The notes under the pieces are model-generated. The model searched no databases. It worked only from the letters and a program-made list of their open reading frames with translations, and was not told the origin of the DNA. This document shows, piece after piece, positions 9,321 to 21,200 of a stretch of 64,000 nt of DNA; position 1 is the first letter of the stretch; the number at the start of each line of letters is the position of its first letter. The position numbers and the translations under genes were made by a program. Origin of the DNA: Alkalihalobacillus sp. CinArs1 (lineage in GTDB: Bacteria > Bacillota > Bacilli > Bacillales > Guptibacillaceae); NCBI RefSeq assembly GCF_947387515.1, contig NZ_CANDOB010000001.1, forward strand, positions 558,001 through 622,000, read 5' to 3'.

Positions 9321-9570
9321 TGAATATGCAAAATTTGGCGACTTCCTTTTTTTTCTTAAAAGCCTATTGAATACGTGTTCTAAAGGCAAGAAACCTAGTC
9401 TGAACGGTAGTTCAGTTTATAGCCTCGACAAAAAAACACACCCATACTCTTTCCTCACAAAACGACAGGTTTGATGTACTTTAAAAGGAAGATTCCTAGT
9501 GAATAACCAGAACGCTTCTTTAAGCATAACAAACATTTTAAAATTTTTCACGAATTCAGCTAAAATGAAT
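9321..9570. other. Divergent citZ-ytvI intergenic region
   Basis: The whole gap between citZ and ytvI is 460 bases. Apart from the two promoters and the cre-like site listed separately, this central AT-rich part holds no reading frame with a ribosome binding site and no clear hairpin. I looked for a CcpC dyad (ATAA-N7-TTAT) upstream of the citZ promoter and did not find a convincing one. Confidence 0.5.
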
Positions 9571-9600
9571 TTGATTGCATGAATCGAACAAGTGTATTAT
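9571..9600 (+). promoter_or_regulatory. ytvI sigma-A promoter
   Basis: TTGATT, 18-base spacer, TATTAT, ending about 33 bases before the TTG start of ytvI. Confidence 0.6.
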
Positions 9601-9632
9601 TAAAGTAGAATGTTATAGGAGGGGGCGCTTTA

Positions 9633-10757
9633 TTGAACTGGCATTATATACACAGCATTCTCCGATTTTTAATCGTTATAGCAGCTGTTGTGTTAGGATT
9701 ATTTTTACTATATTATATATGGCACTTTGCTTATCCCTTCGTAATCGCCTTGCTCCTAGCCTTTTTGATCAACCCACTTGTCGATCTACTAGAACGTAAA
9801 GTAAAGATGCCAAGACCAGCTTCAGTTGCACTATCGATCGTTTTTTTAATCGGCGTTCTCGCAGCTTTTTTAACCCTGCTTGTGAACGAAATCGTGCAAG
9901 GAGTCGTTTACTTAGCTGACGTTCTTCCCGAGAACTTTAGAGAAATCGTTACGTTTATTGAAGAACTATTTGTTTCACACGTTTTGCCTTTGTATAACCA
10001 GCTTGAAGACCTATTCAAAGACTTGAATAAAGATCAGCAAACAACGATCATGGATAACATACAATCGATCGGTACCACTGTAACGACGGCTGTTACAGAT
10101 ATCCTTCAAGCACTCGTCGAAGGGATTCGTTCCATCATCATCAGCTTACCAACGATCATTACAGTGTTGATCTTTTCTTTGCTAGCTACTTTCTTCATCA
10201 GCAAAGACTGGTATAAATTTATTAGTTGGGTAAAGAAAAAAACACCGGGTGACATCCAAACAAGTATTGGGTCCGTTTATAAAGATCTCAGAAAAGCGCT
10301 CTTTGGATTCATTAAAGCACAACTTACATTGATATCGATGACGGCTGCTATCGTTCTCATAGGTTTGCTCATTCTCCGGGTAGAGTATGCAGTAACTATC
10401 TCGATCATCATAGGACTTGTTGACCTTCTCCCGTACCTCGGTACTGGAGCAGTATTCGTTCCATGGATGATCTATTCATTCCTTACTGGTAATTACGGTT
10501 TAACGATTGGACTAGCCATCCTTTATGGAGTCGTTGTCATTCAACGACAACTAGTCGAACCAAAAGTATTATCTTCTAACATTGGTCTTGATCCACTCGC
10601 AACGTTAATCGCATTGTTTGTTGGGTTTCAAATTTTTGGTTTTATCGGCTTAATCATTGGTCCTGTATTTCTAGTTGTACTTAAGACGTTGTATCATGCT
10701 AATGTATTTAAAGATGTATGGCATTTTATAATAGGAGAAAACAAAAGAAAAAGCTGA
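9633..10757 (+). CDS. ytvI: AI-2E family transporter YtvI
   Basis: A 374-aa polytopic membrane protein of the AI-2E transporter family (UPF0118). Hydrophobic pairs occupy about residues 7-45 and 60-85, an amphipathic extracellular region follows to about 150, and five to six further helices lie between 160 and 360, ending in the conserved VEPKVLSSNIGLDPL and GFIGLIIGP motifs. The family includes exporters of small molecules and ions; the substrate of YtvI is not known. The TTG start follows AGGAGGGGG. It is monocistronic, convergent with fxsA. Confidence 0.9.
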   Translation: MNWHYIHSILRFLIVIAAVVLGLFLLYYIWHFAYPFVIALLLAFLINPLVDLLERKVKMPRPASVALSIVFLIGVLAAFLTLLVNEIVQGVVYLADVLPENFREIVTFIEELFVSHVLPLYNQLEDLFKDLNKDQQTTIMDNIQSIGTTVTTAVTDILQALVEGIRSIIISLPTIITVLIFSLLATFFISKDWYKFISWVKKKTPGDIQTSIGSVYKDLRKALFGFIKAQLTLISMTAAIVLIGLLILRVEYAVTISIIIGLVDLLPYLGTGAVFVPWMIYSFLTGNYGLTIGLAILYGVVVIQRQLVEPKVLSSNIGLDPLATLIALFVGFQIFGFIGLIIGPVFLVVLKTLYHANVFKDVWHFIIGENKRKS

Positions 10758-10777
10758 AGGGAATACGCCTTCAGCTT
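10751..10777 (-). terminator. fxsA terminator (minus strand)
   Basis: Ten-bp stem AAGCTGAAGG / CCTTCAGCTT, followed on the minus strand by TTTTTCTTTT. It overlaps the last codons of ytvI on the other strand. Confidence 0.7.
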
Positions 10778-10780
10778 CAC

Positions 10781-10810
10781 GCTGTCGAGATGAGTTCCGA
10801 CAGCTTTTTT
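10781..10810 (+). terminator. ytvI terminator (plus strand)
   Basis: Stem GCTGTCG / CGACAGC (10781-10787 with 10798-10804) followed by a T-run on the plus strand. With the preceding hairpin it forms a pair of opposed terminators. Confidence 0.75.
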
Positions 10811-10814
10811 GTTT

Positions 10815-11207
10815 TTATCTTCTGATGAAAACGAATTGACCATTATTCATTCGTTTCTCTAGAAACTTTCGCAGCCAGCGCTTGAAAGGCTTTCTAGTTG
10901 CAGGTACTAAAAGTAAGAAACCGATCGCATCCGTAATAAAGCCTGGCGTTAACAACACGACCCCACCGACTAATATACACAAGCCATCAAGAATCGCATC
11001 ACCAGGCATCTGACCAGTTTGCATTTGACGGTTTACCTTTTGTATTGCTTCAGAGCCTTCTTTTCTTGCGAGCCAGGCTCCAAGTACTCCTGTTCCTATT
11101 ATTAATAATATAGTGGGAATCAAGCCTAACGTCCGCCCTGATAGGAGCAACAAACCTATTTCAAGTGCCGGAACAATGATGATAAAAAGTAGCATGATAC
11201 GAAACAT
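10815..11207 (-). CDS. fxsA: FxsA family membrane protein
   Basis: A 130-aa integral membrane protein of the FxsA family, named after the E. coli protein that suppresses F exclusion of phage T7. Three to four helices: about residues 3-22, 27-47 and 70-103, with the family pattern of a glycine-rich second helix ending in WLARKEG and a basic C-terminus. Start ATG is preceded by AAAGGGGCCC. It stands between ytvI and the pyk operon; its function in Bacillus is undefined. Confidence 0.85.
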   Translation of the reverse strand: MFRIMLLFIIIVPALEIGLLLLSGRTLGLIPTILLIIGTGVLGAWLARKEGSEAIQKVNRQMQTGQMPGDAILDGLCILVGGVVLLTPGFITDAIGFLLLVPATRKPFKRWLRKFLEKRMNNGQFVFIRR

Positions 11208-11319
11208 GTCTTAGGGCCCCTTTAATTAAATTCGAGATGTACGATCCCGTTAACTCTTATTATAAATGATTTCTGTATTTATTCGTAATATACCGATTCT
11301 TAAACGTTCATTCAAGAAA

Positions 11320-11356
11320 CATAAGAAAAGACTGCCGAATTTCATCGACAGTCTTT
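11320..11356 (-). terminator. pyk terminator
   Basis: Stem AAAGACTG / CAGTCTTT (11327-11334 with 11349-11356), extended by an inner CG pair, followed on the minus strand by TTTTCTTATG, nine bases after the pyk stop. Confidence 0.7.
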
Positions 11357-11364
11357 GTTAGGCT

Positions 11365-13119
11365 TTATAGAATGCTTGCTTTTCCTTTGTAAATAATTCC
11401 TGTAGTTGCATCAAGCGTAATCTCTTGACCATCCTCAAACAGGTTCGTCGCATCTTCAAGACCAACGACTACTGGAAGACCAAGACTTAGCCCCACAACA
11501 GCTGCATGACTCGTCAGACCACCTTCTTCTGTGATCAAACCAGCAGCCTTTTCTAGAGCAGGAACCATCTCTTTGTCAGAACCGATCGCTACGATGATTG
11601 TGTTTTCGTCAGCTTTACTGATCGCTTCATCAGCGTTCTTAGCAATCGCCACTCGACCTGATACAGATGTTTTACCGATACCTTGTGCTTTTGCAAGAAT
11701 ATCTCCGATAACATGAACTTTCATCAAGTTCGTAGTTCCAGATTCACCTACTGGTACACCAGCTGTAATGACTACTGTATCGCCATGACTAACGATTTCT
11801 GAACGAATTGAAGCTTCAACTGCAACTTCTAGCATTTCGTCAGTGGTTTTAACTTTACGCCCTTCTTGTGCATGTACCCCCCATACAAGCGCAAGCTTAC
11901 GGCATACACTTGCAGTGTTTGTTACAGCAACGATCGGCGCTTTCGGACGATACTTAGAAATCATACGTGCCGTGTGTCCACTCTCTGTAGCTGTTAAAAT
12001 CGCAGGTACATTCAAGTTATATGCAGTATGTGCAACAGATTCACTGATAGCATTCGTCGTATTCGTCTCGATCTCTTTACTTCTCATTGAAAGAAGCTCG
12101 CGATAGTTAAGAGACTTTTCTGTGTAAGAAGCGATGTTATGCATCGTTTGAACTGCTTCTACTGGGTATGATCCTGCTGCAGTCTCTCCTGAAAGCATGA
12201 TCGCGTCTGTACCATCAATAATCGCATTGGCAACATCACTTGCTTCTGCACGAGTTGGACGAGGGTTACGCTGCATAGAATCAAGCATCTGAGTTGCAGT
12301 AATAACAGGTTTACCTAGTGCATTACACTTTTTGATAAGTTGCTTTTGTACGAGTGGTACTTCCTCAGCAGGGATCTCTACGCCAAGATCACCACGAGCT
12401 ACCATCAAACCGTCAGATACTTCAAGGATAGAATCGATGTTATCGACACCTTCACGGTTTTCAATTTTTGGAACGATTTGGATATCAGTTGCATCATGCT
12501 TCTCAAGAAGCTTTCGGATATCTAACACATCAGATACACGACGAACAAATGAAGCAGCAATAAAATCGACGCCTTGTTCAATTCCAAATTCAATATCAGC
12601 TGCATCCTTATCAGTAATACCAGGCAGCTTCACACTTACGTTCGGAACGTTAACACCCTTTTTATTCTTAAGGGTACCGTTGTTCAATACTTCTGTGTAA
12701 AGCTCATTGTTTCCGATGCTTTTCACTTCAAGTTCGATAAGACCGTCGTCAAGAAGGATCTTTGAACCTTCGTGAACATCATTGACAAGGTCAGGATATG
12801 TTACTGAAATCTTTTCAGTTGTACCCGCAACTTCTTCCATCGATACGATAAGCTGTTGTCCTGCTTCAAGATCAATCGCACCATTTTCCATGTTGTGCGT
12901 ACGAATCTCAGGGCCTTTCGTATCGAGTAGAATCGCAACATTCTTGCCAATTCTTTCTGATACTTCACGAATATTTTTAATACGGTTGCCGTGTTCTTCA
13001 AAATCTCCATGAGAAAAGTTAAGACGTGCAACATTCATTCCAGCCTGCATCAATTTTTCTAACGTTTGTTGGTCCTCACTTGCAGGTCCAATTGTACAGA
13101 CGATTTTGGTTTTACGCAT
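11365..13119 (-). CDS. pyk: Pyruvate kinase
   Basis: Last step of glycolysis, making pyruvate and ATP from phosphoenolpyruvate and ADP. The N-terminal [11 protein letters not shown], the metal and substrate segments ([25 protein letters not shown]) and the active-site [10 protein letters not shown] are present, followed by TATQMLDSM. At 584 aa it carries the Bacillus-type extra C-terminal PEP-utiliser-like domain (residues about 475-584; TSHAAVVG). Start ATG follows AGGAGG. It is downstream of pfkA (114 bases) with no terminator seen between, the standard pfkA-pyk operon. Confidence 0.97.
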   Translation of the reverse strand: MRKTKIVCTIGPASEDQQTLEKLMQAGMNVARLNFSHGDFEEHGNRIKNIREVSERIGKNVAILLDTKGPEIRTHNMENGAIDLEAGQQLIVSMEEVAGTTEKISVTYPDLVNDVHEGSKILLDDGLIELEVKSIGNNELYTEVLNNGTLKNKKGVNVPNVSVKLPGITDKDAADIEFGIEQGVDFIAASFVRRVSDVLDIRKLLEKHDATDIQIVPKIENREGVDNIDSILEVSDGLMVARGDLGVEIPAEEVPLVQKQLIKKCNALGKPVITATQMLDSMQRNPRPTRAEASDVANAIIDGTDAIMLSGETAAGSYPVEAVQTMHNIASYTEKSLNYRELLSMRSKEIETNTTNAISESVAHTAYNLNVPAILTATESGHTARMISKYRPKAPIVAVTNTASVCRKLALVWGVHAQEGRKVKTTDEMLEVAVEASIRSEIVSHGDTVVITAGVPVGESGTTNLMKVHVIGDILAKAQGIGKTSVSGRVAIAKNADEAISKADENTIIVAIGSDKEMVPALEKAAGLITEEGGLTSHAAVVGLSLGLPVVVGLEDATNLFEDGQEITLDATTGIIYKGKASIL

Positions 13120-13233
13120 AGGTATCCTCCTAAAAGCTCTTCTTTAATAATTTTATCCAACTCTGCGTGGTATTTATCCAGCAAACACCATTATTCACCC
13201 ACAGTTTTGTGGATGAATACAAAAGTGTATCAT

Positions 13234-14199
<966 letters not shown>

Positions 14200-14220
14200 T
14201 CACCTCATTAATTCTTTGTG

Positions 14221-14249
14221 TTATTAAAATATCAAATACGTCCGTTGAA
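14221..14249 (-). promoter_or_regulatory. pfkA-pyk sigma-A promoter (candidate)
   Basis: Minus strand TTCAAC, 17-base spacer, TAATAA, between the accA terminator and pfkA. Match is moderate. Confidence 0.45.
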
Positions 14250-14272
14250 CACAATAGCAAAGAGCGCCCATG

Positions 14273-14306
14273 AAAAAGTGCTTTCCCCTAAGCGGGAAAG
14301 CACTTT
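14273..14306 (-). terminator. accDA operon terminator
   Basis: Thirteen-bp stem AAAGTGCTTTCCC / GGGAAAGCACTTT (14275-14287 with 14294-14306), immediately after the accA stop; short T-run on the minus strand. Confidence 0.75.
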
Positions 14307-14308
14307 CC

Positions 14309-15286
14309 TTATTTTAAGCCAATGGTATCGGTTACAAACGTATATTGTCCAATATTTCTGTATTTTTCATAGCGTTGCTCGACAAGCTCCTCTTTGGAAA
14401 GTTTAGAGAGGTCTTCCAAAGATTTCTTTAGTACTTTATGGATGGATTCAGCTTGTTCTTCTACATTTCGATGAGCGCCACCTTTTGCTTCAGGGACGAT
14501 TTCATCTATTACATTTAGCTCTTTCAGGTCTGGTGCCGTAATTTTCATTGTATCTGCAGCCTGTTGAGCAAGACTAGAATCCTTCCAAAGAAGTGCAGCA
14601 GCACCTTCAGGTGAAATGACAGAGTACCAGGAGTTTTCTAGCATATGCACATGATTTCCTACACCAATCGCTAGCGCTCCCCCGCTTGCACCTTCACCGA
14701 TTACAATACACACAATCGGAACAGTCAAACCAGCCATTTCAATTAGATTTCGAGCGATCGCTTCACTTTGACCTCTCTCTTCTGCTGCTTTACCTGGAAA
14801 TGCACCTTTTGTATCTAGTAAAAATACAACAGGTCTATTGAACTTTTCTGCTTGCTTCATTAAACGAAGGGCTTTACGGTACCCTTCTGGATGTGGCATA
14901 CCAAAGTTTCTTCTCAAGTTCTCTTTTGTATCTTTCCCGCGCTGATGACCAACTACTGTGACAGGATTACCTTCAAAGGTAGCGATTCCTCCAACAACTG
15001 CTTCGTCATCACCAAAAACGCGATCACCATGTAACTCGATAAAGTCATCAAAGATGCGACCAATATAATCAAGTGTGGTCGGACGTTCAGGGTGACGAGC
15101 AAGTTGAACTCTGTTCCAAGCTGTCATATTTCCATAAATTTCTTCTTCCATAGATGCCAAACGCTTTTGAAGACGAGAAATTTCATCTGAAAGGTCAATG
15201 TTCTTTTCATCCATAAATGATCTTAACTCTTCGATCTTATCTTCTAATTCTTGAACAGGTCGTTCAAAATCAAGTCTATTTGCCAC
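14309..15286 (-). CDS. accA: Acetyl-CoA carboxylase carboxyltransferase subunit alpha
   Basis: Alpha subunit of the carboxyltransferase that, with AccD, transfers CO2 from biotin carboxyl carrier to acetyl-CoA, giving malonyl-CoA for fatty-acid synthesis. The N-terminal [11 protein letters not shown], the oxyanion-hole region [15 protein letters not shown] and [13 protein letters not shown] are conserved. 325 aa, matching B. subtilis. The GTG start at 15286 follows GGAGGTGACC and overlaps the accD stop by 11 bases, so the two subunits are translationally coupled. Confidence 0.97.
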   Translation of the reverse strand: MANRLDFERPVQELEDKIEELRSFMDEKNIDLSDEISRLQKRLASMEEEIYGNMTAWNRVQLARHPERPTTLDYIGRIFDDFIELHGDRVFGDDEAVVGGIATFEGNPVTVVGHQRGKDTKENLRRNFGMPHPEGYRKALRLMKQAEKFNRPVVFLLDTKGAFPGKAAEERGQSEAIARNLIEMAGLTVPIVCIVIGEGASGGALAIGVGNHVHMLENSWYSVISPEGAAALLWKDSSLAQQAADTMKITAPDLKELNVIDEIVPEAKGGAHRNVEEQAESIHKVLKKSLEDLSKLSKEELVEQRYEKYRNIGQYTFVTDTIGLK

Positions 15287-16142
15287 TATTGGTCACCTCC
15301 TTACTATGGATCATGAGTACTGTTGAAAGGGTCTTTTTCATGTCAGCACGATGAATGACTGAATCGAGTTGCCCATGATTGAGTAGAAATTCTGATGTTT
15401 GGAAATCTTCCGGTAAATCTTCTCTAATGGTTTGTTCAATGATCCTTCTACCCGCGAATCCGATCAGTGCTTTTGGCTCAGCAAAGTTATAGTCTCCAAC
15501 CGAAGCAAAGCTTGCAGAAACTCCTCCAGTAGTAGGATGGGTCATAACTGAAATGAATAAACCTCCGTTATCACCAAAGCGCTTCAATGCTACGCTCGAT
15601 TTTGCCATCTGCATTAAACTAAGTACACCTTCTTGCATTCTTGCTCCACCTGAAGCAGTGAAGATAATAAACGGGATCTTCTCTTTATCAGCATGTTCGA
15701 TGGCTCTAGTTATTTTTTCCCCGACAACAGAACCCATACTTCCCATCCGGAATCGAGCGTCCATAACGGCAATCGCCGTACGATGACCATCGATTGTACC
15801 TTCACCTGTAACAACTGCTTCGTTAAGGGAAGTTTTTTTGCGATCTTTCTCGAGCCTTTCGACATAGTCAGGGAACGCTAGAGGGTTTTCAGAAATCATC
15901 CCTGCATTGAACTCTTCGAAGCTGCCCTCATCTAGCGTATTCTTTATACGTTCATATGAGCTCATCTGGTGATGATAACCACATTTCACACATACTTTAT
16001 TTGACTTCTCTAGTTCCTTTGAATAAATAATACTTTTGCATCCAGGACATTTCGTCATTATCCCTTCTGGCACATCTTGTTTTATTTTCTCAGAAGGAAC
16101 AGTTGCATACTTTTTCTTCTTATTAAAGATATCTTTTAACAA
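15276..16142 (-). CDS. accD: Acetyl-CoA carboxylase carboxyltransferase subunit beta
   Basis: Beta subunit of acetyl-CoA carboxyltransferase. A four-cysteine zinc ribbon is formed by C32, C35, C51 and C54; the crotonase-like core carries the oxyanion segment [11 protein letters not shown] and the loop [17 protein letters not shown]. 288 aa. Start is a TTG overlapping the end of the upstream GntR gene by seven bases, with AAAGGAATGG as ribosome binding site inside that gene. This embedding in a regulator operon suggests co-expression of gntR, accD and accA. Confidence 0.96.
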   Translation of the reverse strand: MLKDIFNKKKKYATVPSEKIKQDVPEGIMTKCPGCKSIIYSKELEKSNKVCVKCGYHHQMSSYERIKNTLDEGSFEEFNAGMISENPLAFPDYVERLEKDRKKTSLNEAVVTGEGTIDGHRTAIAVMDARFRMGSMGSVVGEKITRAIEHADKEKIPFIIFTASGGARMQEGVLSLMQMAKSSVALKRFGDNGGLFISVMTHPTTGGVSASFASVGDYNFAEPKALIGFAGRRIIEQTIREDLPEDFQTSEFLLNHGQLDSVIHRADMKKTLSTVLMIHSKEVTNSGK

Positions 16143-16816
16143 TTGTGACCATTCCTTTCACCATAAATATCTTGCTGCTTATAATCTTTGTCATACTCGG
16201 ACAACAGACGAATGGCCTTCTCTTGATTACGTGCCGTTAAGGCTTCGATCAATTCTTCGTAATAAGTAACTGGGCGGTACGTTAAGTGATGCCAGATCGT
16301 CTGATGATAGTCTGAAAGCTCAGCCCATAATCTCATGAGCAGATGGTTCTTTGTTGCGGATGTAATAATTCGGAAGAATGCTATGTCAAACTCTGTTGAG
16401 TAAATATCCTCTTTTGAAGCAGGGTCACGATTATGAAGCATCGACTTTAATTGGTCTAGTTCCTCATCTGAAATACGTTCACAAGCCAAACGCAATATGT
16501 CCATCTCAATAAGGTGACGAGTCTCTAATAAATCGTGCCTTGACTTCGTATCTTTAAGTATGAAAGAAGCGATTACTTCGACTAAACGATGGTTTTTTAC
16601 ATTTGATATAAACGTACCCTCTCCACGTCTCGTTTCGATGAGTCCTAGCATCTCCATCGACCTTAAAGCTTCTCTTACTGATGATCTTCCTGCATTTAAC
16701 CGCTCAGAAAGCTCCCTTTCAGAAGGGAGCTTATCACCGGTTTGCAAACCATCGTTATAAATAATCGCTTTAATTTTATCTAAGATATTCTGGTAGACTT
16801 TCCCTTGTTGTTCCAT
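16136..16816 (-). CDS. GntR family regulator, FCD (FadR-like) subfamily
   Basis: A 226-aa one-component regulator. Winged helix at residues 1-70 ([20 protein letters not shown] is the recognition part), then an all-helical FCD ligand domain at about 90-210. In typical FCD domains a D-x3-H pair binds metal; here the pair reads D144-x3-F148, so one metal ligand is lost and the effector mode may differ. It lies between malic enzyme and accD and overlaps accD by seven bases. A TGGTCAGACCA palindrome, the type of site bound by FadR-group regulators, is found at the ytsJ promoter and is its most likely target. B. subtilis lacks this gene at this place as far as I recall. Confidence 0.92.
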   Translation of the reverse strand: MEQQGKVYQNILDKIKAIIYNDGLQTGDKLPSERELSERLNAGRSSVREALRSMEMLGLIETRRGEGTFISNVKNHRLVEVIASFILKDTKSRHDLLETRHLIEMDILRLACERISDEELDQLKSMLHNRDPASKEDIYSTEFDIAFFRIITSATKNHLLMRLWAELSDYHQTIWHHLTYRPVTYYEELIEALTARNQEKAIRLLSEYDKDYKQQDIYGERNGHNC

Positions 16817-16861
16817 ATCGGAAAATCAACACCCTTTCTTCACTGGCCATCGTCCTATTCA

Positions 16862-16901
16862 AGAAAAAAGCGAGAAAGTAACGTCTTCCCCACTTACTTT
16901 C
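16862..16901 (-). terminator. Terminator or attenuator after malic enzyme gene
   Basis: Stem GAAAGTAA / TTACTTTC (16874-16881 with 16894-16901), including the ytsJ stop codon, followed on the minus strand by TCGCTTTTTT. Because gntR-accD-accA lie downstream with no strong promoter in between, it may act as a partial terminator. Confidence 0.6.
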
Positions 16902-18138
16902 CTTCTTCAGAAATGATTGCAAGAGAACGCGTCTTCTCTTTAACGACCTCAGGATCTACATTAATACGTGCTACTCCTGTTTCCATAGCGGCCTTTGCAA
17001 CACTCGCTGCTACAGCAGGGGCCACTCTTGGGTCAAATGGTGCAGGAATAACATAGTCAGCATTCAAGTCTTCGCTGCTCACAAGCTCTGCAATCGCCTG
17101 AACGGCAGCTACTTTCATATCTTCATTAATATGTGTAGCACGGACATCAAGGGCACCTCGGAAAATACCAGGGAAAGCTAACACATTATTAATTTGGTTA
17201 GGGAAATCTGAACGACCTGTCCCAATTACGCTTGCGCCTGCATCTCTAGCATCGTCTGGCATAATTTCTGGAACCGGATTCGCCATCGCAAAAATTATTG
17301 GGTCTTCGTTCATAGAGGAGACCATTTCCTTTGTTAGTGCTCCTTCAACTGAAACACCAATGAATACGTCTGTATTCGAAATAACTTCTTTGAGTGAACC
17401 TTCCGCTTGATCTCGGTTCGTATATTTCGCAACTGACGCTTTAACGTCGTTCATACCGTAAGGACGTCCTTCATAAATTGCTCCTTTTGAGTCACACATG
17501 ATGATATCTTTCACACCGAAACGGTTTAATAGCTTGATAATAGCGATTCCAGCTGCACCCGCACCGTTGATCACCACTTTGATCTCACTCATCGACTTAC
17601 CGGATAGTTTCAATGCATTGACGAGTCCTGCGACAGTTACGATTGCTGTACCATGTTGGTCATCATGAAAGATCGGAATGTTCGTTTCCTTTTTAAGTCT
17701 TTCTTCGATCACAAAACAATTTGGAGCAGCGATGTCTTCAAGGTTGATCCCGCCAAAAGTGGGTTCCATCAGTTTAACAGTCTGTACAATTTGATCCACG
17801 TCCGTCGTATCTAAACAAATCGGGAACGCGTCAACTCCTGCGAAACTTTTGAACAGCACTGCCTTTCCTTCCATAACAGGTAACGATGCTTCAGGCCCGA
17901 TATTTCCAAGACCGAGCACAGCAGTACCGTCAGAAACGACAGCTACCATATTTCCTTTCATAGTGTACTCATATACTTTATTCTTATCATCATAGATTTC
18001 CTTACAAGGTTCAGCAACACCTGGTGAATAGGCAAGACTTAAATCAGTTGCATTCCTCACTGGTACTTTGGATTTAGATTCTAGTTTTCCCTGGTTAACT
18101 CTGTGAATATGTAGTGCTTCTTCTCTTGTGATAGACAA
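16894..18138 (-). CDS. ytsJ: NADP-dependent malic enzyme
   Basis: Oxidative decarboxylation of malate to pyruvate, supplying NADPH for biosynthesis. [13 protein letters not shown] at the N-terminus, the nucleotide-binding GAGAAGIA and the [10 protein letters not shown] segment are the family hallmarks; 414 aa, like B. subtilis YtsJ (maeB-type without a phosphotransacetylase extension). Good promoter upstream with an operator-like palindrome at +5 to +19, so the gene is probably repressed by the adjacent GntR/FCD regulator. Functionally it links pyruvate and NADPH supply to the accDA genes downstream. Confidence 0.94.
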   Translation of the reverse strand: MSITREEALHIHRVNQGKLESKSKVPVRNATDLSLAYSPGVAEPCKEIYDDKNKVYEYTMKGNMVAVVSDGTAVLGLGNIGPEASLPVMEGKAVLFKSFAGVDAFPICLDTTDVDQIVQTVKLMEPTFGGINLEDIAAPNCFVIEERLKKETNIPIFHDDQHGTAIVTVAGLVNALKLSGKSMSEIKVVINGAGAAGIAIIKLLNRFGVKDIIMCDSKGAIYEGRPYGMNDVKASVAKYTNRDQAEGSLKEVISNTDVFIGVSVEGALTKEMVSSMNEDPIIFAMANPVPEIMPDDARDAGASVIGTGRSDFPNQINNVLAFPGIFRGALDVRATHINEDMKVAAVQAIAELVSSEDLNADYVIPAPFDPRVAPAVAASVAKAAMETGVARINVDPEVVKEKTRSLAIISEEGK

Positions 18139-18203
18139 TTAACCCACTCTCCTTCTTCAGAAGCTATATGCTCTAATATCTTCATTTCCTCGTTTGTATA
18201 GAA

Positions 18204-18218
18204 AGTGGTCAGACCACT
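18204..18218. promoter_or_regulatory. FadR/GntR-type operator at ytsJ
   Basis: Perfect 15-bp palindrome AGTGGTCAGACCACT with core TGGTCAGACCA, the pattern TGGTCnGACCA bound by FadR-group GntR regulators. It lies at about +5 to +19 relative to the predicted ytsJ start point, a repressor position. The gene for a GntR/FCD regulator is the next gene downstream in the operon, so autoregulation is the simplest reading. Confidence 0.75.
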
Positions 18219-18229
18219 CTATTTTCACC

Positions 18230-18257
18230 ATTATAACAAATCACCAATTGCTGTAAA
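18230..18257 (-). promoter_or_regulatory. ytsJ sigma-A promoter
   Basis: Minus strand TTTACA, 16-base spacer, TATAAT with an upstream TG (extended -10). It begins only a few bases after the dnaE stop codon. Confidence 0.75.
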
Positions 18258-18261
18258 GAAT

Positions 18262-21200
18262 TTATCGAGTCTTTTTAACTACATTGTTCTCACCTAATAA
18301 ATTTTTTAACCGATCGATACAAGTCGTGGATAGTTGAACAAACCACTCTTTACCTAGTTTAACTGTTTTCTCTGATTGGCTATAGTAGAGCACTACAGCA
18401 GAATCACCCTTATTTTCTCTCAATACACTCTTTACTTTATCTAACGTATCGTCTTTTTGATGATGCTCTTCGATTTTCAAGAATAATATATCAGAGATTT
18501 TTTTAGGAGTAATGTCTTCTAGCCTCTTTGCTCTAGAAACAACAATATTTGTACTTTCTCCTCTTTTTTGCACAACCCCATCTATATAAACAAACTCGCC
18601 CTTTTGAAGAATTGTTGACGTTTCTTCCCATGTATCTGGAAAAACGACACCTTCCATTTCAGAAGTTTCATCTTCAAGCGTAATAAATGCCATCATTTGA
18701 CCTTTTTTTGTACGGATACTTCTTGACTTTATCACTTCTGCTGCTATTCGAAGAGGCTGTCGATCAGAAAACATTAATCCTTCAGAAATGACCGTTCTTT
18801 GATAGCCTTGGATGTTCTTCAAATAAGGATCGATTGGATTTGCAGATAAATAAAATCCTATCGCTTCTTTCTCAAACGCGAGTAATTCCTTTTCTTCAAA
18901 AGGAGGGACACTTTCGTAAGGAGGTTCTGACTCGGAACTACTGAATAAACCAGGTTGATCCGGGTCGCCTTGTTCAGAAGCGAAGTTCATAGCAGATTCG
19001 AGCGTTGCTAGAATAGATGAACGCCCCACCTGAAAATCATCCATCGCGCCAGCAAAAACCATTGATTCAATCGCTCGTTTGTTTACAATTCTTAGTGACA
19101 CTCTCGAACAGAAATCGAATAAGCTTTTGTAAGCCTCGTTTCCTCTTTTCATTACAATTTCCTCGATAGCATTTTTTCCAACGTTTTTAATTGGTAATAA
19201 ACCAAATCGGATAGCTTCCTCTTCTACAGTAAACGTACTGTTACTCTTATTGATTGAGGGGGGAAGGATCTGCAAGTCTTTCTGATGACACTCTGACAAA
19301 TAGCTAGATAACCGATCCTGATTTCCAATTGCGGATGTTAATAAACTCGCAAAGAAATACCTTGGATAGTTAGCTTTTAAATACGCAAGGTGGTAAGCAA
19401 TGATACTGTATGCAACAGCATGACTACGATTAAATCCATAGTTTGCAAACCGTACGATATACTCGTATATTTCTTCAGCCGTTGCTTTCGTATATCCTTT
19501 TGCTAAGCAGCCCTTTATGAAATGCTCTCGTTCAGATTCGAGCACATCTCGCTTCTTTTTTGAAACGGCTCTTCTTAATAAGTCAGCTTCTCCTAAAGAA
19601 AATCCAGCTAGCTTAGATGCAATCTGCATAATTTGCTCTTGGTACACGATCACACCGTAAGTTGGTTGAAGAATCGACTTTAGATCAGAATGTGGATAGT
19701 GGACGGGTCGTTCATTATGCTTACCCGAAATAAATAATGGAATATTCTCCATTGGACCTGGTCGATAAAGAGCATTTACTGCAACAATATCTTCAAACTC
19801 AGTAGGTTTCAGCTTTCGAAGCACTTGCCTCATACCATCAGATTCAAGTTGAAACACCCCTGTTGTATCTCCAGCTTTAAGCAAAGAAAATGTCCCGTCA
19901 TCATCCATTGGGATCGATGAGAGCGATACACGTTCACCTGTATTACGTTCGATATCCTTTAAAACCCCCTCGATCAGCGTTAGATTACGTAACCCAAGAA
20001 AGTCCATTTTCAATAATCCTATTTCTTCTAGGTCATTCATCGGAAACTGAGTTAAGCTAATATGATGACCTTCTTGTAAAGGAACATAATCAGTTAAAGG
20101 AGCAGCAGAAATAACGACGCCAGCTGCATGTGTTGAAGTATGTCTAGGCAGACCTTCGATCGTGCTCGCGATTTCAAAGACTCTCGCGCATTCTTCTGAA
20201 TTTGAAAGCACCTTGCGAAGCTCTGAAGATGCCTCTCTCGCTTCGTGTAACGTTATGCCAGGTTGAGAAGGAATTGCTTTTGACATCGCATCGAGCAGTT
20301 TAGTATCTACTTCCAACACTTTTCCCACATCACGTATCGCAGCCTTAGCTGCAAGCGTTCCAAAAGTTACGATCTGAGCAACATGATCGTGCCCATATTT
20401 CTCGTGTACGTAGTCGATTACTTCGTCACGACGTACATCAGGAAAATCAATATCGATATCAGGCATCGTGACTCGCTCAGGATTTAGGAACCGTTCGAAA
20501 AGGAGATTATGCTCAATAGGGTCAACATTTGTGATATTTAATAAATAAGCGACTAATGATCCTGCTGCAGATCCCCTTCCTGGTCCTGTGATCATCCCAT
20601 TCTCGTGAGCGTACTTCATAAAATCCCATACAATTAAGAAGTAATCGCTAAACCCCATCTTACTAATGATCGAAAGCTCATAATGTAAGCGATCATCGAT
20701 CGTTTGATTTGCTGATCCATAGCGAGCTTTCACTCCTTCACGACATAAGGTCGCAAGGTACTCATCAGCACTTTGTCTATTAGGAACCGGGTATTCAGGA
20801 AGGTGTGTTTGATCGAAGGATAAGTTCACGTTGCACTTGTCTGCAATGTGGATGGTTGATTCGATCGCATCATGATACCCTTCAAAACGTTCGATCATCT
20901 CTTTTTTGCTCGTTAAATAAAACTCATGGTTAGGAAGACTTACATGGTCTTTCTCTTCATAGCGCACTCCGCTATCAATGCACTTAAGACAATCATGCGC
21001 TTCTCCATCACCTTTTGATATGTAATGCACCGCATTCGTTGCGGTAAGGTGTAAGTGTGCTTTTTTAGCAAACCTGTAAATCAGCTGATTCAGCTGCCTT
21101 TCTTCGCGTATATAATGATCTTGCATCTCTAAATAAAAGCCCGATGAGAAAGCTCTCTTGTACTCAACCGCGTACTGTAATGCAGCCGTTTCTTCGCCTT

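Noticed and set aside
9195-9474. Short frames in the citZ-ytvI gap
   Set aside because: No ribosome binding sites, and the region contains the citZ promoter and cre-like site.
11531-12765. Several plus-strand frames of 60-120 codons opposite pyk
   Set aside because: Antisense frames in a conserved gene with no start signals; codon-usage shadows.
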